From assembly GCF_030160455.1 (NCBI RefSeq), contig NZ_BSOJ01000028.1:1-64000 (forward strand): a DNA stretch of 64,000 nucleotides, written 5' to 3'. Under the pieces are notes generated by a model, which saw nothing but the letters and a program-made list of their open reading frames with translations, was not told the origin of the DNA and made no database searches. The position numbers were made by a program, and so were the translations under genes. Positions 8,490-18,823 of this stretch are shown piece after piece (the stretch's first letter is position 1; every line of letters begins with the position of its first letter). The DNA is from Limnobacter litoralis (GTDB lineage Bacteria > Pseudomonadota > Gammaproteobacteria > Burkholderiales > Burkholderiaceae_B).

Positions 8490-9020
8490 TTACTTGTACA
8501 CGATGTCGGCACGGCGGTTTTCAGCCCATGCGGCTTCGTTGTGGCCTGTGGCTTTTGGCTTTTCCTTGCCGAAGCTGACCGTTTCGATCTGGTTGGCGTT
8601 TACACCCAAAGCCAGCATCAGTGACTTGACAGCGTCTGCACGGCGCTGACCCAGTGCCAGGTTGTACTCTGAGCCACCACGCTCGTCGGTGTTACCCTGA
8701 ATCACGATGTTGGCGTTTTTGTGCTCGGTCAGGTAGCGGGCATGCGCCTGCACCAGTGCGCGGAAGTCTGGCTTAACGTCGTAGCTGTCGTAGTCGAAGT
8801 AAACGCTACGCTTGGCCAGAACGCCTTGTGGGTCGTTCAGTGGATCGGAAGTTTCTGGCTTCACTGTGGGCACTGCGCGGCTGTCCGCGTTGATGTCACC
8901 AGGGGCCTTGCCGGACTGGTTTTCGATGGGCTTGTTGTTCAAAGGCACTGTGGAGCTACAGGCTGCGAGCGCACCAATTACGCACGCAATAGCCAGGTTC
9001 TTCAGAAATGCTGCTTTCAT
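8490..9020 (-). CDS. pal: Peptidoglycan-associated lipoprotein Pal
   Basis: A 176-residue outer-membrane lipoprotein. The signal peptide ends in a lipobox, LAAC, with Cys21. The C-terminal OmpA-like domain carries the peptidoglycan-binding signature GNTDERGGSEYNLALGQRR. Pal anchors the outer membrane to peptidoglycan and binds TolB. It sits between tolB and cpoB, as in other proteobacteria, behind a clear AGGA-type site (GGAGGAAAAAA). Confidence 0.97.
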   Translation of the reverse strand: MKAAFLKNLAIACVIGALAACSSTVPLNNKPIENQSGKAPGDINADSRAVPTVKPETSDPLNDPQGVLAKRSVYFDYDSYDVKPDFRALVQAHARYLTEHKNANIVIQGNTDERGGSEYNLALGQRRADAVKSLMLALGVNANQIETVSFGKEKPKATGHNEAAWAENRRADIVYK

Positions 9021-9062
9021 TTTTTTCCTCCGGGTTGTTCGATAAAAAGTGTTTAAAAAAAC

Positions 9063-10373
9063 TTACTGGTCAACAAATGGTCCCCACGTTGGCTCCGTAA
9101 TGCTCGCATTTGAACTGGTCAGTTCATTGCGGACACGACCATCTGATGACACAACGGCCAAAACGCCTTTACCCCCTGATTTTGTCGCGTACAGGATGTA
9201 TCTGTTGTTGGGTGAAAAACTTGGACTTTCATCCTGACTGGTGTTTGTCAGTGATTGTGTGGTACCTGATGAAAGGTCCATGATCATCACCTTGAATTGT
9301 CCATTGCTTCGGTTTACGTAGGTCAGAGACTTCCCGTCAGGACTTACCTTGGGGGAAATGTTGTAATTGCCCTCGAAGGTGACCCGTGTGACGTTACTCC
9401 CGTCGCTGTCCATCCGATAAACCTGAGGTCCTCCACTGCGATCAGAGGTGAAATAAATGCTTTTGCCGTCGGCAGAGTATACAGGTTCGGTATTGATGCC
9501 GCCTGTGTTGGTCAGGCGTTTCAAGTCAGACCCGTCCAGATTCATGGTGTAAATCTGTGAGCCAGAGTCTTTGGTCAGCACCACCGCCAGTTTTTGACCG
9601 TCGGGGGCCCAAGCCGGGGCACTGTTGCTACCCCTGAAATTCGCGACTGCGCGTCTTTGCCCGGTTGCCAGGGTGTGCACAAAGACCACAGGTTTTTTGG
9701 TTTCAAATGACACGTAGGCCAGTTGCTTGCCGTCTGGTGACCAGGTCGGCGAAATGATGGGTTCGCGGGAGGCAAGCGCAACTTGCTGGTTAGCGCCATC
9801 GGCATCGGCCACGATCAGTTTGCTTTGGCCGGGCGATTTTTCAACGTAAGCAATGCGGGTCGCAAAAATTCCGGGTTCGCCCAAGAATGTTTTGTAGACG
9901 TAGTCGGCAATTTTGTGGGCGGTCAGCCGCAGCGCGGAAGGGTTGATGACATAGCTGAAACGCCCCACCGATTTTTGTTGCACTGTGTCGTGCAGGTTAA
10001 AGCGAACATCCAGTCGCCCGTCAGCCAGTTTTTTGACAGAGCCCACCACCAAGGCGTCTACACCGATGGATTTCCAGGCGGTTGGATCGATGACCGTGTT
10101 TTCATCCAGCACCACATTGCTGCTGGTGTTGATGGACTTGAAGTAACCGCTACGGACGAGGTCCGCTTCGATGACCGATTTGATGTCGACGGGCAGGCCT
10201 GCGTTGCCGGTAAATGGTGCGGCAGAAAATGCAATCTGGCTTTGGCCCACCCCGGTGATGTCGATTTTCAATTGCGCATGTGCTGGTGCAGACGCAAGCG
10301 ACAATGCCGCGCACGCCAGATACACCAGCCCAAGCATGGATTGTTTGACACGTCGTGTGAAATCAAAATTCAT
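9063..10373 (-). CDS. tolB: Tol-Pal system protein TolB
   Basis: A 436-residue periplasmic protein with a signal peptide ending near AHA, an N-terminal alpha/beta domain, and a C-terminal six-bladed propeller seen as repeated WSPDGKQLAYVS, WAPDGQKLAVVL, YSADGKSIYFTS and SPNNRYILYA blades. TolB shuttles between Pal and the TolA/OmpA complex during division. The ATG at 10373 is preferred to an in-frame TTG two codons upstream, and CAGG lies at a usable distance. It is separated from tolA by 46 bases. Confidence 0.96.
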   Translation of the reverse strand: MNFDFTRRVKQSMLGLVYLACAALSLASAPAHAQLKIDITGVGQSQIAFSAAPFTGNAGLPVDIKSVIEADLVRSGYFKSINTSSNVVLDENTVIDPTAWKSIGVDALVVGSVKKLADGRLDVRFNLHDTVQQKSVGRFSYVINPSALRLTAHKIADYVYKTFLGEPGIFATRIAYVEKSPGQSKLIVADADGANQQVALASREPIISPTWSPDGKQLAYVSFETKKPVVFVHTLATGQRRAVANFRGSNSAPAWAPDGQKLAVVLTKDSGSQIYTMNLDGSDLKRLTNTGGINTEPVYSADGKSIYFTSDRSGGPQVYRMDSDGSNVTRVTFEGNYNISPKVSPDGKSLTYVNRSNGQFKVMIMDLSSGTTQSLTNTSQDESPSFSPNNRYILYATKSGGKGVLAVVSSDGRVRNELTSSNASITEPTWGPFVDQ

Positions 10374-10419
10374 ATGCAACCTGATTCAAGCTTTCATGGG
10401 TAAAGGAAGTAGTTCGTTT

Positions 10420-11373
10420 CTACTGAACGTCCTTCGGTCGAAAAGAGACGACGAGTACCGCGGAAACGGAACCGTCATCTGCCCTTGGCAATGGCGAAGA
10501 CCTCTGGATTGCACGCTCTACGGCGCTGTCCCAGGCTTCCAGCCCACTGCTCTGTTTCCTCGTAACGCTGATTATCTCACCATTTGGCATCTGCCGTATT
10601 TCAAAGATGGCCTCGGGGTTTCCAGACAGGTCTTTGGCACCCGGAAATACAATTCGACTGCGAATGTACTGCCGAATGCGGTCTGCATATTTTGCCCTGT
10701 CTGTGCTTGTGCCCGTGGATTGAGACGCCGTATGTGGCGCCCCGCCCGTGATTCGCGCCATTTCTTCAGCCCGAAGTTGCTTGGCCAGATTGGGGTCAAG
10801 TTTTGGCTCGGGTTTGGGTTTCGGCTTGGGCTCCTTTTTGGGTTCTTCCTTTTTGGGCTCAGGCTTTGGCTTCGGCTCTTTTTTGGGCTCTTCTTTCTTC
10901 GGCTCGGGCTTGGGCTCAGGCTTGACTTCCTTTTTGGGCTCAGGCTTTGGCAGCTTGATGTCTGGCTTGGGCAGGGGAACCTCTTTCTTGGGTTCAGGCT
11001 TGGGCTCAGGCTTTGGCTCAGGCTTTGGCTCAGGCTTTGGCTCAGGCTTTGGCTCTGGCTTGGGTTCCGGTTTGGGCGCTTCCTGCACAACCTTTTCAGG
11101 CGTGACGATTTTCGGCTGGGGTGGCAGGTTGGACCAGATTTCCGCTTCAAACGCGACCGGAGGCTTGCTGGTCCATTGCAGGCTGAACACGAAAAACGCC
11201 ACCAGCAGCAGGTGGGCCACAATCGAAAAGGTCAGGCCGGTTTTGTCGCCCACGTGATCGGCAGGCAGCTCGGGCCTTTGCGCCATTCGGGTTTGGGCCG
11301 ACATGGTTTGCAAAAGCCTTTCATGGCTTTCGCTGAAACTCAAGGGTCCTCGACTGTTGGGGCGATGGTTCAT
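10420..11373 (-). CDS. tolA: Tol-Pal system protein TolA
   Basis: A 317-residue inner-membrane protein. It has a cytoplasmic N-terminus, one transmembrane helix at about 50-68 ([19 protein letters not shown]), a long Pro-Glu-Lys linker at about 95-210 built from PKPE and PKKE units, and a C-terminal domain with the [13 protein letters not shown] and [13 protein letters not shown] segments expected for TolA. It spans the periplasm to couple the TolQR motor to TolB/Pal. In E. coli the linker is an Ala-Lys helix, whereas here it is proline-rich and probably extended. It follows tolR by 12 bases. Confidence 0.93.
   Translation of the reverse strand: MNHRPNSRGPLSFSESHERLLQTMSAQTRMAQRPELPADHVGDKTGLTFSIVAHLLLVAFFVFSLQWTSKPPVAFEAEIWSNLPPQPKIVTPEKVVQEAPKPEPKPEPKPEPKPEPKPEPKPEPKPEPKKEVPLPKPDIKLPKPEPKKEVKPEPKPEPKKEEPKKEPKPKPEPKKEEPKKEPKPKPKPEPKLDPNLAKQLRAEEMARITGGAPHTASQSTGTSTDRAKYADRIRQYIRSRIVFPGAKDLSGNPEAIFEIRQMPNGEIISVTRKQSSGLEAWDSAVERAIQRSSPLPRADDGSVSAVLVVSFRPKDVQ
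10990..11070 (-). repeat. 12-bp tandem repeat inside tolA
   Basis: On the plus strand the unit GGCTCAGGCTTT is repeated in tandem about five times, with degenerate copies to each side. It encodes the PKPE units of the TolA linker. Because the unit is a multiple of three, copy-number change would alter linker length without a frameshift. Confidence 0.85.
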
Positions 11374-11385
11374 GAGACTTTCGCG

Positions 11386-11814
11386 TCACTGTCCTTTGGG
11401 CTTGACCAAAAGGCCCACTTTCTGAATGGCTGCACTTTGCAACGCATCCATGGCATCAACCACGGCTTGGTACTGGATGCTCTTTTCGGCTGAAATGACA
11501 ACAGGTCTTTCCGGTTCTGTGCCTTGAATTTCTTTGACTTTGGCCCCCAGGTCCTGCAGGGAAACCTCCGAACTTTTTCCAGTGCGCATGTCTTTAACCA
11601 CCAGCTGGCCCACCTGGCGCACCGTGACCTCAATGGGTTGCACTTCTTTGGGGGTGTTGGTTTTGGACATGGATGGCAAGTCGATCACCGAGGGGGAGAT
11701 CATCGGCGCTGTCACCATAAAAATGATGAGCAGCACCAACATCACGTCGATGTAAGGCACCACGTTGATGTCACTCATGGAGCGTCTGGACTTTCGACCG
11801 AATTCGGCTTTCAT
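11386..11814 (-). CDS. tolR: Tol-Pal motor protein TolR
   Basis: A 142-residue ExbD/TolR-family protein with one transmembrane helix at about 20-40 (YIDVMLVLLIIFMVTAP). Asp23 is at the position of the essential proton-path aspartate of TolR. The periplasmic domain follows and contains IPEVxL-like segments. It forms the proton-driven motor with TolQ and energises TolA. It lies 23 bases after tolQ. Confidence 0.96.
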   Translation of the reverse strand: MKAEFGRKSRRSMSDINVVPYIDVMLVLLIIFMVTAPMISPSVIDLPSMSKTNTPKEVQPIEVTVRQVGQLVVKDMRTGKSSEVSLQDLGAKVKEIQGTEPERPVVISAEKSIQYQAVVDAMDALQSAAIQKVGLLVKPKGQ

Positions 11815-11837
11815 GTCTGCGTTTCCTTGACTGCGCG

Positions 11838-12515
11838 TCAGTGTTGACGTTGAAGAATGTTCAAGAACTCTTCAATGAATGTTTCGAACTGGATGGCCAG
11901 GCGATCAATGTCTGTGGCAAAGCGGTTGTAGGCCACCACGGCAGGAATGGCTGCAAACAGGCCGATGGCTGTGGCCACCAGCGCTTCGGCAATACCCGGC
12001 GCGACAGAAGCCAGCGTTGCTTGCTGAACGTTGGACAAGCCACGGAAGGCGTGCATGATTCCCCAAACCGTGCCGAACAGACCGATGTACGGACTGACCG
12101 AGCCAGCGGAGGCCAGGAAGGGAAGATTTCGTTCCAGTTGATCGTTTTCGCGTTGGTAGGCGGCCTTCATGGCGCGGCGCGCGCCGTCGATGATCAAGGA
12201 TGAATCGGTCAGGCCTTTTTTGTCGCGCGCACGCAGGAATTCGCTCATGCCCGCTTCGAAGATCCGCTCAAGCGGGCCAGCGTCGTTGCGGCGGGTTGAT
12301 GCACGCTGGAACAGGGTGTTCAGGTCTCCACCGGACCAGAATTCCTCTTCAAACTTGTTGGACAGTTTGCGGGCGCGACCGAGTACAACCCATTTTTTGA
12401 AAATGTTGGCCCAGGACACGAGTGAAACCATGACCAAAATAAGCATCACAATTTGTACAACAAAGCTGGCTTCAGTAACCAGCGTGACAAAGGACATGTC
12501 CTGAGAAATATTCAT
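11838..12515 (-). CDS. tolQ: Tol-Pal motor protein TolQ
   Basis: A 225-residue ExbB/TolQ/MotA-family protein with three hydrophobic helices near residues 15-40, 130-155 and 170-195. The characteristic SVSPYIGLFGTVWGIMHAF segment precedes the APGIAEALVATAIGLFAAIPAVVAYN segment. It conducts protons with TolR to drive TolA. It follows ybgC by 60 bases and is co-directional with it. Confidence 0.96.
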   Translation of the reverse strand: MNISQDMSFVTLVTEASFVVQIVMLILVMVSLVSWANIFKKWVVLGRARKLSNKFEEEFWSGGDLNTLFQRASTRRNDAGPLERIFEAGMSEFLRARDKKGLTDSSLIIDGARRAMKAAYQRENDQLERNLPFLASAGSVSPYIGLFGTVWGIMHAFRGLSNVQQATLASVAPGIAEALVATAIGLFAAIPAVVAYNRFATDIDRLAIQFETFIEEFLNILQRQH

Positions 12516-12575
12516 GTTTTTCCAGCCAAGCTAAAACCCGGTCAGTAACGCATGAGCGGCCTGAACGGTGTACGT

Positions 12576-12977
12576 TTAAAGTAATTTTTTAAGTTCATCC
12601 ATGACACTGGCAGGAATGGCTGCCGGGCGCATGGTTTCAGTGTTTACACATCCCACTCGGGTAAGCCCGTCGCACAATAATTCGTTTTGGCGCCAGACCT
12701 CCTGGCGAAAGACAGCAGAGGCACGTTTTAATTCCGCTATTTCAACCGAAATTTCAAGCGCGTCTTCTAGTTTAGCAGAGCGCCTGTAATTCAATTCTGT
12801 GCGGCTGACAACGAACACCAACTTGTGCTCTTCCATCAGCCTCTTCATGCCGATGCTCTGTTCCAGAAACCACTGGCTTCTGGCGCGTTCCATGAATTTC
12901 AGGTAATTTCCATGGTACACAACACCCGCGGCGTCTGTGTCTTCAAAGTAAACCCGCAAAGGGAACTTGAATGCCAT
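12576..12977 (-). CDS. ybgC: Acyl-CoA thioesterase YbgC
   Basis: A 133-residue hotdog-fold thioesterase. The active-site signature DTDAAGVVYHGNYLKFMERAR spans about residues 13-33 and includes the catalytic Asp. YbgC hydrolyses acyl-CoA or acyl-ACP at the inner membrane and is the usual first gene of the Tol-Pal cluster. The 73-base gap to the divergent gene at 13051 must hold both promoters. Confidence 0.95.
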   Translation of the reverse strand: MAFKFPLRVYFEDTDAAGVVYHGNYLKFMERARSQWFLEQSIGMKRLMEEHKLVFVVSRTELNYRRSAKLEDALEISVEIAELKRASAVFRQEVWRQNELLCDGLTRVGCVNTETMRPAAIPASVMDELKKLL

Positions 12978-13050
12978 GAGGAGACTCTCTCGTTGCTAAT
13001 ATCGGTGTAGTTTAAAGTAGTGACAACAATGATAAGAGGGGTATAGGTCG

Positions 13051-14592
13051 ATGGCTCGAAACATTCCACTGTTAGACGCTTCCTGGTTGTATGTAGAATC
13101 CAGAGAAGCCCCCATGCACGTGGGCAGCATGGCGATATTTACGTGTGGGGAAGGTGAAACCTGCAAAGAGGCCATCGCCCGCATTGTCAAAATGCTGCGT
13201 GAATCCACTGAATTCTGTCCGCCCTTCAATTACCGACTTTCCAGCCCTAAATTGTTGACCTTGCGCCCCAAGTGGGTTGAAACCGACAAGGTCGATCTGG
13301 ACTACCACTTCAGGCACAGCGCGTTGCCGGCGCCTGGCGGCGAACGTGAGCTGGGCACGCTGATTTCCCGTTTGCATTCGCATCCGCTTGATTTTCATCG
13401 CCCCCTGTGGGAGATGCACCTGATTGAGGGCCTCTACGGCAACCGCTTCGCCCTGTACACCAAGATGCATCACTCGCTGATGGACGGCGTCGGTGCCATG
13501 CGCTTGATGGAGCGCATATTCGGAAAAACGCGGGAGGAGAGCATGAAACTGCCCGCGCCCTGGTCGGTCGGCACGATCCCTCGCAAACGCAAAAAAGCCG
13601 AGCCCCTGCATTTTGCGGATCAGGCGCGTGAAGCCTGGGAGCAGGCCAAGCTCAATGGTCGAAGCTTGCCGATGGCTGGCAAGGCCATGATGGACATGGT
13701 GGCCGAGGCATTCAAGCCGACAGATCCTGCATTGGCGACACCCTTTTCAGGGCCCAAGTCCATTTTGAACGGTCGAGTGGGTGGTGCTCGTCGACTGGCT
13801 ACGCAAACTTACGAACTTGAGCGGGTCCGTGTGGTTGCCGAGGCTGCCAAGGTCAGTGTGAATGACATTTTTCTGGCCATCTGTTCGTCTGCGTTGCGGC
13901 GCTACCTGATTGAACATGATGCGCTGCCTGAGTTGTCTTTGACTGCTGGGTTGCCCGTTTCAGTTCGCCCCAAAGACGACCTTGACGGGGGCAATGCGAT
14001 CAGCTTTATTTTGGCCAACTTGTACACCACCGAGGCCGACCCGTTGGAGCGATTGAATCACATTCGCCGGTCAACCCAATTGGCCAAGGCGAACCTGCAA
14101 GCCATGCCCAAAGAGGCCATCAACAACTACACCATCATGTTGATGTCGCCCATGATGATTCAGTTGATGACCGGTCTGGGCGGGTTGACACGGCCGATTT
14201 TCAACACGGTGATTTCGAACGTGCCCGGGCCATCGCAAGACCTGTATTTTGCAGGATGCAAGCTGGTGCATTTTTACCCCATCTCGTTGATTCCGCATGG
14301 CCAGGCGCTGAACATCACAGTGGTCAGTTACGCTGGCCAATTCAATGTGGCCTTTACCGGGGATCACGATGCATTGCCGTCGATGCAAAGGCTGGCGGTT
14401 TACACCGGCGAGGCCCTGGAGGAACTGGAAAAACTGTTGGGCATAAAAAAGGCGGAGAAGAAAGCGGACAAGAAAACCACCGCAAAGGCTGCGCCCGCTC
14501 GAAAGCCGGCTGCACCCAAAAAACCGGTTGCTGCGAAAAAGCCCGCACTTGCCAAGAAACCTGCTGCAGCCAAAAAGCCGGCAGCCGCTTAG
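13051..14592 (+). CDS. Wax ester synthase/diacylglycerol acyltransferase with Lys/Ala tail
   Basis: A 513-residue WS/DGAT-family acyltransferase. The catalytic motif HHSLMDG is at residues 140-146, preceded by the [11 protein letters not shown] motif at 118-128. Later family landmarks include [13 protein letters not shown] near 390 and [11 protein letters not shown] near 415. These enzymes join fatty acyl-CoA to an alcohol or diacylglycerol to make storage lipids at the membrane. The last ~47 residues (about 467-513) are unusual, with repeated AAKKPAA units rich in Lys, Ala and Pro, like the histone H1-like tails of PhaF or AlgP. The gene is monocistronic, divergent from ybgC, and its end overlaps ruvB by four bases. 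Confidence 0.9.
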   Translation: MARNIPLLDASWLYVESREAPMHVGSMAIFTCGEGETCKEAIARIVKMLRESTEFCPPFNYRLSSPKLLTLRPKWVETDKVDLDYHFRHSALPAPGGERELGTLISRLHSHPLDFHRPLWEMHLIEGLYGNRFALYTKMHHSLMDGVGAMRLMERIFGKTREESMKLPAPWSVGTIPRKRKKAEPLHFADQAREAWEQAKLNGRSLPMAGKAMMDMVAEAFKPTDPALATPFSGPKSILNGRVGGARRLATQTYELERVRVVAEAAKVSVNDIFLAICSSALRRYLIEHDALPELSLTAGLPVSVRPKDDLDGGNAISFILANLYTTEADPLERLNHIRRSTQLAKANLQAMPKEAINNYTIMLMSPMMIQLMTGLGGLTRPIFNTVISNVPGPSQDLYFAGCKLVHFYPISLIPHGQALNITVVSYAGQFNVAFTGDHDALPSMQRLAVYTGEALEELEKLLGIKKAEKKADKKTTAKAAPARKPAAPKKPVAAKKPALAKKPAAAKKPAAA

Positions 14593-15644
14593 CCCAGCAA
14601 GCTGCCCTGGTCGCTTCCCCCGGCGGTTGGCGGAAGCGACGACGGTGCCGCAATTCGGAAGTGCGCGTAGCTGTTGAGCGTGGCCAATCTGCCACGCGGT
14701 GTGCGTTGTATGTAACCCTGCTGAATCAGGTAGGGTTCAATCACGTCCTCAATGGTGTCGCGTTCTTCGCCAATGGCAGCGGCCAGGTTGTCTAGCCCCA
14801 CCGGTCCACCGTTGAATTTCTCGATGATGGTCAGCAATAGGTGCCTGTCCATGGGGTCCAGGCCGATTTTGTCGACATCCAGCATGGTCAAGGCCTTGTC
14901 GGCAATGTCGGCGGTGATTACGCCGTTGCCTTTCACCTGCGCGTAATCTCGCACACGGCGCAGCAAGCGGTTGGCAATGCGTGGCGTTCCGCGTGAACGG
15001 CGCGCAATTTCAAGGCAACCTGACGTTTCGCTTGGGGTGTCCAGCAATTTGGCTGACCGTTCAACAATCCGTGTCAATTCCTCGGGCGAATAAAACTCAA
15101 GCCGCGACACAATGCCAAACCGGTCTCGCAACGGGTTGGTCAGCATGCCGGCACGCGTGGTGGCACCGACCAGGGTGAACGGTTTGAGGTCGAGCTTTAC
15201 ACTGCGCGCACCGGGGCCTTCACCGATCATGATGTCGATTTGATAATCTTCCAGCGCCGGGTACAGAATTTCTTCCACCACCGGCGACAGGCGGTGAATC
15301 TCATCGATGAACAGCACATCGTTTTCTTCGAGATTGGTCAGCAAAGCAGCAAGGTCACCCGCGCGCTCCAGCACGGGGCCAGAGGTTTGGCGAAGGTTTA
15401 CACCCATTTCGCGGGCCAGAATATGCGCCAGCGTGGTTTTACCCAGGCCGGGCGGACCGAACAACAAAACGTGGTCCAGTGCTTCACCCCGCGCTTTGGC
15501 CGCTGCAATAAAAATGTCCAGTTGATCGCGAATTTTCTGCTGACCCACGTACTCGTCCAGGTGTTTGGGGCGCAGGGCGCGCTCAAGCGCTTCTTCGGCG
15601 GGCGAAGACGGAGCAGGGCTTATCAGTCGATCGGGTTCAATCAT
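14589..15644 (-). CDS. ruvB: Holliday junction helicase subunit RuvB
   Basis: A 351-residue AAA+ motor with Walker [10 protein letters not shown] near residue 64, Walker [10 protein letters not shown] near 115, and the C-terminal winged helix with the PRGR segment ([10 protein letters not shown]). RuvB hexamers drive branch migration with RuvA. It is the last gene of the ruvC-ruvA-ruvB set, 20 bases after ruvA. Confidence 0.98.
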   Translation of the reverse strand: MIEPDRLISPAPSSPAEEALERALRPKHLDEYVGQQKIRDQLDIFIAAAKARGEALDHVLLFGPPGLGKTTLAHILAREMGVNLRQTSGPVLERAGDLAALLTNLEENDVLFIDEIHRLSPVVEEILYPALEDYQIDIMIGEGPGARSVKLDLKPFTLVGATTRAGMLTNPLRDRFGIVSRLEFYSPEELTRIVERSAKLLDTPSETSGCLEIARRSRGTPRIANRLLRRVRDYAQVKGNGVITADIADKALTMLDVDKIGLDPMDRHLLLTIIEKFNGGPVGLDNLAAAIGEERDTIEDVIEPYLIQQGYIQRTPRGRLATLNSYAHFRIAAPSSLPPTAGGSDQGSLLG

Positions 15645-15664
15645 CTTGGCGTGCTCGCATCGGT

Positions 15665-16255
15665 TCAGGCTTTGGAGAGGTTTTTCAGGGCATGCCGGAT
15701 GCCGTCAGTGACATTGCTGCCCTCGGGCAGACCCTTGCAGGCCAGCTTGGCTTCTTTGTCAGAATACCCCAAGGCCATCAGCGCTTGAACAATTTCATCC
15801 GCCTCAGAGGCCGCAGCAGTTGGCAACGCACCCAAACCGGCACCGTGGCCAAGTACATTGATTTGCCCCTTCAATTCAAGCAACAGGCGCTCAGCCGTTT
15901 TTTTGCCAATGCCCGGAATTTTCACCAAGCGCGATGCGTCCTGGCTTTCAACCGCCAATAAAAACTCGTGTGTGGAAATGCTTGAGAGTATGGCCAGCGC
16001 TGTGCGGGGCCCGATGCCGGAAAGCTTGATCAGTGACTTGAATGTTTTCCGCTCGTCCTCGGTTTCAAAACCGTAGAGCAGGTGGGCGTCTTCGCGTACA
16101 ACCAGGTGGGTCAACAGGGTGCAGGGGGCTGACACGGCGGGCAGGTTGTAAAAGGTGCTCATGGGCACCTGAACTTCATAGCCTACACCCTGAATGTCCA
16201 TCAACACCCAGGGGGCGTTTTTCTCGGCCAGTGTGCCGCGTAGTCGACCTATCAT
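15665..16255 (-). CDS. ruvA: Holliday junction DNA helicase subunit RuvA
   Basis: A 196-residue protein starting MIGRLRGTL, the conserved RuvA N-terminus. It has two helix-hairpin-helix segments ([13 protein letters not shown] and [13 protein letters not shown]) and a C-terminal RuvB-binding domain ending in IRHALKNL. It binds four-way junctions and loads RuvB. The start at 16255 is preferred to an upstream in-frame codon because it matches the family and has GAGG five bases upstream. Confidence 0.97.
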   Translation of the reverse strand: MIGRLRGTLAEKNAPWVLMDIQGVGYEVQVPMSTFYNLPAVSAPCTLLTHLVVREDAHLLYGFETEDERKTFKSLIKLSGIGPRTALAILSSISTHEFLLAVESQDASRLVKIPGIGKKTAERLLLELKGQINVLGHGAGLGALPTAAASEADEIVQALMALGYSDKEAKLACKGLPEGSNVTDGIRHALKNLSKA

Positions 16256-16358
16256 GCCTGCCTCATTGTGCAATGTGGAGTGATTGTGTTTGGCTGTATG
16301 AATTTACAGTGAAAAACTGCATTTGATTATACTTCAAAGGCCTCGTACGCCAAGCGAC

Positions 16359-16958
16359 TTATCGCCAACTGGTTCGGCCTTTTCGAACACGCGTTTTGAA
16401 CATTTGTTGTGGCAGGTCACTTTGCGCCAGAGCAGAAATCAATGGGTTGGTTTGTGCATGCGTCAAAGCCGCCGCCAAGGCGTCTGCCGCGTCTGCCGAC
16501 GGTATGCCTGGCAAATTAAGCAGGCGTTTGACCATTTCCTGCACCTGTTCTTTTTTGGCCTTGCCGTGGCCTACGATGCTTTGCTTGATCTGCAGCGCGG
16601 TGTACTCGGTCACTGCAAGGCCGCTGAAGGTGAGCGCAGTCAGTACAGCACCACGGGCCTGCCCAAGTAAAAGCGTGGATTGCGGGTTGACGTTCACGAA
16701 CACCTTCTCGACCACTGACACGTGTGGCCGGTACAGGGTGGCCAGTTCGGAAAGACCCTTGAACAGCGTGTGAAGCCGGTCGGGCAGGGGTGCGCCGCTG
16801 TCGGTGCGAATCACGCCGCTGGCCACATAAGTTTGCTTGCCATTGGCGATGTCAACCAAACCGTAACCGGTGATGCGAAGACCGGGGTCAACCCCCAGTA
16901 TTCGCAGTGTATTGGCGTGTGGCTTGTTGCCTGAATCAGTGCCTGAAGTGTCGGACAC
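16359..16958 (-). CDS. ruvC: Holliday junction resolvase RuvC
   Basis: A 199-residue RNase H-like endonuclease. [14 protein letters not shown] near residue 20-33 holds the first catalytic Asp, VVEKVFVN supplies the second acidic residue, and [13 protein letters not shown] near 155-167 supplies the final Asp pair. It cleaves junctions processed by RuvAB. It begins at a GTG inside the end of purH, overlapping by 23 bases, and has about 15 more N-terminal residues than the E. coli protein. A gap of about 100 bases separates it from ruvA. Confidence 0.96.
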   Translation of the reverse strand: MSDTSGTDSGNKPHANTLRILGVDPGLRITGYGLVDIANGKQTYVASGVIRTDSGAPLPDRLHTLFKGLSELATLYRPHVSVVEKVFVNVNPQSTLLLGQARGAVLTALTFSGLAVTEYTALQIKQSIVGHGKAKKEQVQEMVKRLLNLPGIPSADAADALAAALTHAQTNPLISALAQSDLPQQMFKTRVRKGRTSWR

Positions 16959-18528
16959 CGGTCAGCACCATGACAATGTTGCGTTCGTCCGCTGCGGAAA
17001 TCACCTCTTCATCGCGCATGGAGCCACCCGGCTGAATCACGCAACTGGCGCCGGCGTCTACCACCACGTCCAAACCATCCCGGAACGGGAAGAAGGCGTC
17101 GGAGGCCACTGCGCTGTCCGCCAGTGTGAGGCCTGCGTTTTGCGCCTTGATGGAGGCGATGCGGGCGGAATCAACCCGGCTCATTTGGCCTGCGCCCACG
17201 CCCATGGTCATGCCGTCTTTGCAGAACACAATGGCGTTGGACTTCACAAACTTGGCGCAGCGCCATGCAAACATCAGGTCAGCCCATTGTTGTTCCGTGG
17301 GCTGGCGTTTGCTGACCACGCGGATGTCCGCCTGTTGCACATTTTTCAGATCGGGCGTTTGCACCAGCATGCCGCCGCCCACGCGCTTGAAGTCGAAACG
17401 ATGGCTGCCGACACTGAGCGGGATTTCGAGCAAACGAACATTCTGCTTGGCGCTGAAGACCTCGCGTGCCTGTGCATCAAAGGAGGGCGCGATCACGACT
17501 TCGACGAACTGCTTGGCAACTGCTTCAGCGGTTTCGCGGGTGACATGGCGGTTGAACGCAATGATGCCGCCAAAGGCTGAAGTGGGGTCGGTCTGGAATG
17601 CCTTTTGATAGGCTTGCAGGGTGTCGTGGCCCACAGCCACACCGCAGGGGTTGGCGTGTTTGATAATCACGCAGGCGGGTGCATCAAAGGTTTTGACACA
17701 TTCCCAGGCCGCGTCTGAATCGGCAATGTTGTTGAACGACAGTTCTTTGCCCTGCAGCTGGGTGTAGTTGGCCAGTGCGCCTTCAGGGGCGTTGGCTTCC
17801 CGATAAAAGGCGGCGCTCTGGTGGGGGTTCTCACCGTAACGCATGTCCTGCACCTTGTGCAGTTGCAGGCCCAGCACATTGGGGTATTCGTGGCGTGCAG
17901 GCACGTCGTTCAGATCCCCTTCGGTGCCTTGCAAGCTGGTCAGAAACGCAGCAATGGCGCCGTCGTATCGGGCGGTGTGTGCAAAGGCTTTGGCAGACAG
18001 GCTGGCGCGTGTTTTCAGGGTGGTGGCGCCATTGTTGCTACCCATTTCTTCGGTCACGCGGGCGTAATCGGCGGGTTCAACAATGATGGTCACGCCGGTG
18101 TAGTTTTTGGCGGATGCACGCACCATGGCAGGGCCACCAATGTCGATGTTCTCGATGGCGTCTTCCAGCTTGACCTGGTCACCTGCGGTGGCCTGGTCGA
18201 ATGGGTACAGGTTGACGGCCACCAGATCGATTGCGCCAATGCCGTGAGTGGTCATCGCGTCGAGGTGACTTTGCAGGTCGCGGCGGGCCAGAATGCCACC
18301 GTGGATCTTGGGGTGCAGGGTTTTAACCCGGCCATCCATGATTTCAGGAAAGCCAGTCACGCTGGACACTTCCTTGACTGGAATGCCTTTCTCGGCCAAC
18401 AGTTTGGCGGTGCCGCCAGTGGACAGAATTTCAACACCGCGCGCGTGAAGGGCCTGGGCCAGTTCAAGAATGCCGGTTTTGTCAGAGACGCTAAGCAGCG
18501 CCCGCTTGATGGTTGGGTTGTGTGTCAT
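16936..18528 (-). CDS. purH: Bifunctional AICAR transformylase/IMP cyclohydrolase PurH
   Basis: A 530-residue cytoplasmic enzyme catalysing the last two steps of IMP synthesis. The N-terminal cyclohydrolase (about 1-200) starts [13 protein letters not shown] and contains [14 protein letters not shown]. The C-terminal transformylase contains the LRYGENPHQ-type motif ([14 protein letters not shown]), [11 protein letters not shown] with its Lys-His pair, and the [11 protein letters not shown] end. It follows fis by 40 bases in a dusB-fis-purH-ruvCAB operon. Confidence 0.98.
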   Translation of the reverse strand: MTHNPTIKRALLSVSDKTGILELAQALHARGVEILSTGGTAKLLAEKGIPVKEVSSVTGFPEIMDGRVKTLHPKIHGGILARRDLQSHLDAMTTHGIGAIDLVAVNLYPFDQATAGDQVKLEDAIENIDIGGPAMVRASAKNYTGVTIIVEPADYARVTEEMGSNNGATTLKTRASLSAKAFAHTARYDGAIAAFLTSLQGTEGDLNDVPARHEYPNVLGLQLHKVQDMRYGENPHQSAAFYREANAPEGALANYTQLQGKELSFNNIADSDAAWECVKTFDAPACVIIKHANPCGVAVGHDTLQAYQKAFQTDPTSAFGGIIAFNRHVTRETAEAVAKQFVEVVIAPSFDAQAREVFSAKQNVRLLEIPLSVGSHRFDFKRVGGGMLVQTPDLKNVQQADIRVVSKRQPTEQQWADLMFAWRCAKFVKSNAIVFCKDGMTMGVGAGQMSRVDSARIASIKAQNAGLTLADSAVASDAFFPFRDGLDVVVDAGASCVIQPGGSMRDEEVISAADERNIVMVLTGVRHFRH

Positions 18529-18568
18529 GACAATGCGTATTGGCCCGAGGGCGCAGTGAGTAAATAAT

Positions 18569-18823
18569 TCAGATCAGGCCGTGTTGCTGCAGTTTTTTTC
18601 TAAGCGTATTACGGTTAATGCCCAGCATCTGGCTGGCAATGGTCTGGTTCTGGTTGGCTTTTTCCATCACCACTTCCAGCATCGGTCGTTCAACCGCAGA
18701 CAGCACCATGTCGTACACGGACTTCGCGTTTTCCCCTTCAAGGTCTTCAAAAAACTTGTCGAGGTTCAATTTGATGCATTCCGATATCGTGATCGGAGTG
18801 GGGTCTAAATCAGTTGGTTTCAT
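18569..18823 (-). CDS. fis: DNA-binding protein Fis
   Basis: An 84-residue nucleoid protein. The C-terminal helix-turn-helix reads [19 protein letters not shown] and matches Fis. The N-terminal part is the dimerisation domain. Fis activates rRNA and tRNA promoters and stimulates site-specific recombination. The start at 18823 is chosen because its ATGA overlaps the dusB stop, giving translational coupling as in other proteobacterial dusB-fis operons. A longer in-frame ORF upstream is not family-like. Confidence 0.95.
   Translation of the reverse strand: MKPTDLDPTPITISECIKLNLDKFFEDLEGENAKSVYDMVLSAVERPMLEVVMEKANQNQTIASQMLGINRNTLRKKLQQHGLI

Noticed and set aside
10171-11493. A 440-codon plus-strand open frame
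   Set aside because: It is antisense to tolB and tolA and consists largely of low-complexity residues produced by the reverse of the PKPE repeats, with no homology features or ribosome binding site.
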